From assembly GCA_002420305.1 (NCBI GenBank), contig DIHT01000040.1, forward strand, positions 7,061 to 33,388: a DNA stretch of 26,328 nt, written 5' to 3'. Shown here one piece after another: positions 22,469 through 26,328 of the stretch (within the stretch, counting starts at the first letter, position 1; each line of letters begins with the position of its first letter). The position numbers and the translations under genes were made by a program. This stretch comes from Akkermansiaceae bacterium UBA5689. Lineage in GTDB: Bacteria > Verrucomicrobiota > Verrucomicrobiia > Verrucomicrobiales > Akkermansiaceae. Below the pieces are notes generated by a model. It worked only from the letters and a program-made list of their open reading frames with translations, did no database searches and was not told the origin of the DNA.

Positions 22469-24511
22469 ATGAAGGCCATTCCTTTGATTCTCTCTATTTT
22501 TTGCTGCTCAACAGCACTCTCCGCACCTCGCGCCCTTCCTGAGGACAGCCTGCCGGCCGACAGCCGTCTTGACGCTCTCAAGGATCTCAATGGCTACTTT
22601 CCCTTTCATCCTCCCACATCACCAGCGGGCTGGACCGTACAGTCAGCGAGGATTCGCCATGACCTGAAAGTCGCGGTTGGACTCTTTCCCGAACCAGTCC
22701 GGCACCCACTGAACTCCGTCATCCACGGCCAGATCGACGGCGGCGACTTCACTGCCGAAAAGGTCTACTTCGAAACCCGGCCGGGATACCTTCTCACCGG
22801 AACCCTCTACCGACCAAAGAATATCACAGGAAAAATTCCCGGAGTTCTCTGCCCCCACGGCCACTGGAATGAAGCTCGGTTCTACGACTGTGGAGAAGCG
22901 AAAGCTGCTCAACTGATCAAGCAGGGCGCCGAAAAACACATTGAAAGCGCACGCAACCACATCCAGTCGCGGTGTGTCGGTTTGGCAAGACTCGGGTGCA
23001 CAGTACTCCAGTATGACATGATTGGTTACTGTGACAACGACCAGATCTCTTACGAGCTGGCCCATCGTTTCTCTAAGCAGCGCCCGGAAATGATCTCCGA
23101 AAAGAACTGGGGCCTCTACAGCCCTCAGGCGGAATCCCATCTCCAAAGCATCATGATGCTCCAGACTTGGAACTCCATACGGGCCATCGACTTCTTGCAA
23201 AGCCTGCCAGAGGTCGATCCCGGACGGATCGCTGTGACAGGTGCGAGCGGAGGAGGCACTCAGACCTTCGCTCTCTCCGCTCTCGATCCCCGTGTCACCG
23301 TATCAATGCCCGCCGTCATGGTTGGCACTGCCATGCAGGGAGGATGCTCCTGCGAAAACGCTACATTGATGCGCATCAAAGAGGGCAACGTCGCCTTTGC
23401 CGCCCTCTTTGCACCCAGACCAATGGCACTCACTACCGCAAACGACTGGACGAAGGAGATGGCCACCAAAGGATTTCCGGAAATCAGGAAAACCTATCAG
23501 GTGCTAGGAGCTCCCAGCATGGTAACCCTTCATGATCGGACTGAATTCGACCATAACTATAACCTTCCTTCCCGGCAGGCCATGTATAGATGGTTCAACA
23601 CCCACCTCGGGCTCAACAAGCCGGAGCCAGACAACGAGCGCCCGCACAGGCGACTGACGGAGAAGGATCTTTCTGTCTTCGACAAGAACCACCCCAAGCC
23701 CGCAGGCGGCAAAGAATTCGAACGCAGACTGCTCGCCAGTCTGGCCCACGAATCCAGCGCGAGAATCGCTAATGATCCTGATATTGCACGCCGCGGGTGG
23801 GAATCAATCCTCGGCAGCAACCTCAAGAACACAGGAGAAGTTCAGTGGCAACTCACGGGAAAAATAGACAAGGGCTCCTACCTTGAGATGCCGGGACTTC
23901 AAAACAACACAACTCTTGGCCAACAGGTCCCGGTAATCTGGCTCTACCCAAAAAACTGGAAAAGCGAGGCTGCAATCTTCCTGAGTCCACAGGGAAAATC
24001 TGGACTTTATGACCAGGAGGGCGCTCCTCTCCCGCAAGTGCAGGCCCTTCTAAGGGAGGGAGTCTCGGTATGCGGCATCGACCTCTTCCTTCAGGGAGAG
24101 TTTCTTAAGAAAGACGGCCCCCTTCTGCAAACCCGGCGCGTCAAGAACCCTCGGGAAGCGGCCTGCTACACTCTCGGCTACAATCGCCCGCTCTTCGCGC
24201 ACAGGGTGCAGGATATCCTTAGCACGATCAGGATGATTCAGGACGACACCCACGGGGCGAAGAAAATTTCTCTTGTGGGCCTCAAGGGGTCCGGTCACTG
24301 GGCTGCAGCCGCCCATTTTCTTGCAAGCAAAGCCATTTACCGGGCAGCAATCGAATCCTCCGACTTTAAGTTCATCAAGATCACCGACATCCGTCATCCC
24401 GACCTCATGCCGGGAGCATCAAAATACGGTGGAATGCAAAGCCTCCTTGACCTCGCTTCTCAAAAAGCCTGGAACGTGGATGCCAATGGACTTCCAGAGT
24501 GGCTGAAGTGA
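22469..24511 (+). CDS. Exported alpha/beta hydrolase (esterase-like) with degenerate second hydrolase domain
   Basis: This 680-residue protein starts at ATG 22469 with a signal peptide ending CCSTALSAPR; the open frame extends upstream but lacks a signal there. Residues about 95-385 form a catalytic alpha/beta-hydrolase domain resembling acetyl xylan esterase or dienelactone hydrolase types: GVLCPHGHW, TVLQYDMIGY, the nucleophile elbow VTGASGGGTQ with S260, APRPMALTTANDW, and H362 in EFDHNYN as the likely catalytic His. Residues about 430-680 look like a second, related hydrolase core (VIWLYPKNW, then AIFLSPQGKSGL, VSVCGIDLF and ISLVGLKGSGHWAAAA). Its elbow is GLKGSG, with Lys in place of the nucleophilic Ser, so it is probably inactive. 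The likely role is de-esterification of polysaccharide substituents in the periplasm. It is convergent with the DUF1501 gene 18 bp away. Confidence 0.87.
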   Translation: MKAIPLILSIFCCSTALSAPRALPEDSLPADSRLDALKDLNGYFPFHPPTSPAGWTVQSARIRHDLKVAVGLFPEPVRHPLNSVIHGQIDGGDFTAEKVYFETRPGYLLTGTLYRPKNITGKIPGVLCPHGHWNEARFYDCGEAKAAQLIKQGAEKHIESARNHIQSRCVGLARLGCTVLQYDMIGYCDNDQISYELAHRFSKQRPEMISEKNWGLYSPQAESHLQSIMMLQTWNSIRAIDFLQSLPEVDPGRIAVTGASGGGTQTFALSALDPRVTVSMPAVMVGTAMQGGCSCENATLMRIKEGNVAFAALFAPRPMALTTANDWTKEMATKGFPEIRKTYQVLGAPSMVTLHDRTEFDHNYNLPSRQAMYRWFNTHLGLNKPEPDNERPHRRLTEKDLSVFDKNHPKPAGGKEFERRLLASLAHESSARIANDPDIARRGWESILGSNLKNTGEVQWQLTGKIDKGSYLEMPGLQNNTTLGQQVPVIWLYPKNWKSEAAIFLSPQGKSGLYDQEGAPLPQVQALLREGVSVCGIDLFLQGEFLKKDGPLLQTRRVKNPREAACYTLGYNRPLFAHRVQDILSTIRMIQDDTHGAKKISLVGLKGSGHWAAAAHFLASKAIYRAAIESSDFKFIKITDIRHPDLMPGASKYGGMQSLLDLASQKAWNVDANGLPEWLK

Positions 24512-24530
24512 CCGCTGGGCGGAAGCACAG

Positions 24531-25949
24531 TCAGGCAACGACTTCGTGAATCACCTTGCCGAACACATCTGTCAGGCGCACATCCCGGCTGTTATGACGT
24601 AAGGTCAATCTCTCATGGTCAAGTCCCAGCAGGTGCAGGATCGTGGCATGCACATCGTGGACGTGAACAGGGTTTTTCACGGCGTGCATACCAAAGTCAT
24701 CCGTAGCACCCAGGCTCGTTCCTCCCTTCACTCCTCCCCCAGCCATCCAGAGAGTGAATCCTTTGTGGTGGTGCCCACGTCCCAACTGAGTCTCCCGATT
24801 GGCTTCTTCGAACGGGGTCCTTCCAAACTCGGTTGCCCAGACCACCAGCGTTTCCTCGAGCATGCCTCGCGCCTTCAGATCCAGAATCAGGGCCGTGATA
24901 CCCTGATCAGTTCGACCGGCATTACTTCGGTGGTTTCCAATCAGACCTCCCCGGTTTCCATGGGCATCCCACTTTCGCCCCTTGGCACCATCGAAGATCT
25001 CAACAAAGCGCACTCCGGATTCGACGAGGCGTCGCGCGGTCAGACAATGCTTGGAGAATTGATTTTCTCCGTACAAAGCATGAACCCCGGCGGATTCCCT
25101 CGAGAGGTCAAAAGCCCCCTCTGCAGACTGCTGCAGCTTCCAAGCCATTTCCAGCGCTTCGATCCGACCGGTCAATTCCGGTTGAGTTGGGTGACGATCT
25201 CTATGGAGCCGATTCAGTCGGTTCAGAGCGGCAAGATGCTCCCTCTGGCGTTCGGCGCTCACTCCTGAGGGAAGGTCCAGATAGGGAAAGGGAGGCTTTC
25301 CACTTTCCACCCTGGCCACAGCTGCCTGATGCTGCCCGGGAAGCATTCCCTGCTGGAACACCACGTCTCCCGCAGTTGAGATTCCGTCCTTCATCACCAC
25401 ATAGGGAGGAAGATCCGAGCTCTCTGACCCAAGACCATAGGTCACCCAGGACCCCATGCTCGGAAAGCCCGGACGCGCATGCCCGGTATGCCAGATTGTC
25501 TCTCCCACCGAGTGAATCGCTGAATCGGTATGCACTGCCTTCAGGAAGGCTATCTCATCAACAACCTCACCAAGGCGGGGATAGATCTCGCTGAGCCACG
25601 CACCAGACTGGCCATGCTGCTTAAAGTCAAAGACCGGAGGAAGAATTTTACATCCATCAACCGTCTTTTCGGGATTGAAGCCTCGTAATTCCTCGGCGCT
25701 GAAAATTTCATCTGCCCGCTTCCCGGCCCATTTGTTCAGCTTCGGTTTATAATCAAAGGTCTCCAGATGGCTGGCCCCGCCACACATGAAGAGCAGGATC
25801 ACGTTACGCGCTCTGGGGCGATAGTGCGGGGCTACCGCGGGGAGGGCCGCCTGACCTGACGAGGCAAGATGTGACAGAGCCGCAATACTCCCGAGGCTCA
25901 AATGCCCAAGAAAATCCCGCCGGTTCGGCATCTGAAACTTAGTTGACAT
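24531..25949 (-). CDS. DUF1501 family protein, Tat-exported
   Basis: This 472-residue member of the DUF1501 family is restricted mainly to PVC bacteria and related groups and has an alkaline phosphatase/sulfatase-like fold. It has a twin-arginine signal (N-R10-R11-D-F-L-G, then GSIAALSHLA). Further family landmarks are VILLFMCGGASHLETFDYKP, the FPSMGSWVTYGLG block, RFVEIFDGAKGRKWDAHGNR, WATEFGRTPF, GRGHHHKGFTLWMAGGG and the C-terminal VHDVHATILHLLGLDH. The function is not established. DUF1501 genes almost always travel with DUF1553/DUF1549 partners, and here the ATG at 25949 overlaps the end of the DUF1553 gene by 11 bp (ATGTCAACTAA), so the two are translationally coupled. ATG 25949 was preferred to 25961 for this reason. 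Confidence 0.93.
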   Translation of the reverse strand: MSTKFQMPNRRDFLGHLSLGSIAALSHLASSGQAALPAVAPHYRPRARNVILLFMCGGASHLETFDYKPKLNKWAGKRADEIFSAEELRGFNPEKTVDGCKILPPVFDFKQHGQSGAWLSEIYPRLGEVVDEIAFLKAVHTDSAIHSVGETIWHTGHARPGFPSMGSWVTYGLGSESSDLPPYVVMKDGISTAGDVVFQQGMLPGQHQAAVARVESGKPPFPYLDLPSGVSAERQREHLAALNRLNRLHRDRHPTQPELTGRIEALEMAWKLQQSAEGAFDLSRESAGVHALYGENQFSKHCLTARRLVESGVRFVEIFDGAKGRKWDAHGNRGGLIGNHRSNAGRTDQGITALILDLKARGMLEETLVVWATEFGRTPFEEANRETQLGRGHHHKGFTLWMAGGGVKGGTSLGATDDFGMHAVKNPVHVHDVHATILHLLGLDHERLTLRHNSRDVRLTDVFGKVIHEVVA

Positions 25950-26328
25950 AGATAAACTCATTCAACCCAAGAAGAAGATGACAGTAATTCACCAGCAGGC
26001 GATCCGACTCTCCCGACAAAAGCTCTCTCGAAAACTGTCGCTCCGCCTCGTCCGGTGGTCGGGAGAGAACAAGCAGATAGGCATACTCAATCTGCTTTTC
26101 CTGATCACCACCCGCCTCCTCTTTAATCCGGTGCGCCAAGCGCTCGGACATGTCCCACCCAAAGGGGGCGTTTAAGGCGAAGAGAGCCCCTATCGGATCG
26201 GCACCCGTAGCACGCGCTCCCACGCTACGACTCAGGTCAGGAGGGTCAAACAAACTCAAGGTCGGATGCTTTGCCGAGCGGTGGGCCTGGAGATAAATGG
26301 AACGCCTCCAACTCGAAGGTTCGTCCCG
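25939..26328 (-). CDS. DUF1553 protein, C-terminal fragment (5' end outside window)
   Basis: The reading frame is open from the window edge to the TAA at 25939 and encodes the last 129 residues of a longer protein. The visible part begins SSWRRSIYLQAHRSAKHPTL, then SLFDPPD, ALFALNAPFGWDMSERLAHR, YAYLLVLSRPPDEAERQF and LLLGLNEFIYVN. These are the C-terminal hallmarks of DUF1553 (PSD1-type) proteins. Full-length relatives are usually 700-1100 residues and often carry an N-terminal cytochrome c-like PSCyt1 domain, which would lie outside the window. Its stop overlaps the DUF1501 start, forming the usual DUF1553-DUF1501 pair. Confidence 0.93.
   Translation of the reverse strand, partial: RDEPSSWRRSIYLQAHRSAKHPTLSLFDPPDLSRSVGARATGADPIGALFALNAPFGWDMSERLAHRIKEEAGGDQEKQIEYAYLLVLSRPPDEAERQFSRELLSGESDRLLVNYCHLLLGLNEFIYVN

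Overview
The window looks like a chromosomal segment from a member of the PVC superphylum, most likely Verrucomicrobiota. The pointers are an overlapping DUF1553/DUF1501 gene pair, two secreted FGly-type sulfatases, a ThuA-domain protein, a giant FG-GAP/UnbV protein, a lamin-tail/CotH protein and a plastocyanin/propeller/HEAT/NPCBM fusion. This is inferred from family content; no rRNA or ribosomal protein gene is present to prove it. Most starts lack a clear Shine-Dalgarno sequence, so several were chosen from signal peptides and domain boundaries. No tRNA, rRNA, CRISPR array, transposase, integrase or phage gene was found.

Left part (1-6723): a sulfatase of the iduronate-2-sulfatase-like type, a short RNase II/R-family exoribonuclease, a small Gly/Ser-tailed protein of unknown function on the opposite strand, a PQQ-like beta-propeller protein, and a second sulfatase (arylsulfatase type) on the minus strand. 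Middle part (6724-15657): a divergent intergenic region with a long inverted repeat, a 1232-residue FG-GAP/UnbV protein and a lamin-tail/CotH protein on the plus strand, then a convergent HtrA-like protease carrying a PA14 domain.

Right-middle part (15700-21466): an unrecognised 253-residue protein whose start region looks frameshifted, a PPi-type phosphofructokinase, a 78-residue protein overlapping the end of its upstream gene by 8 bp, and the large cupredoxin-propeller-HEAT-NPCBM protein. Right part (21467-26328): a ThuA-like protein, a divergent two-domain alpha/beta hydrolase, then the DUF1501 protein and the C-terminal end of a DUF1553 protein, which runs off the window.

Most of the products are predicted to be exported (signal peptides or a twin-arginine motif). 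Together with sulfatases, an esterase-like hydrolase, ThuA, NPCBM and PA14 domains, they suggest periplasmic or surface processing of sulfated or acylated glycans. The genes alternate strands often, so this is not one operon. The likely co-transcribed groups are 6880-14182 (+), 21109 down to 16582 (-), and 26328 down to 24531 (-). No clearly new multi-gene system is demonstrated. The more unusual items are single proteins with rare domain combinations and two small or possibly frameshifted genes.
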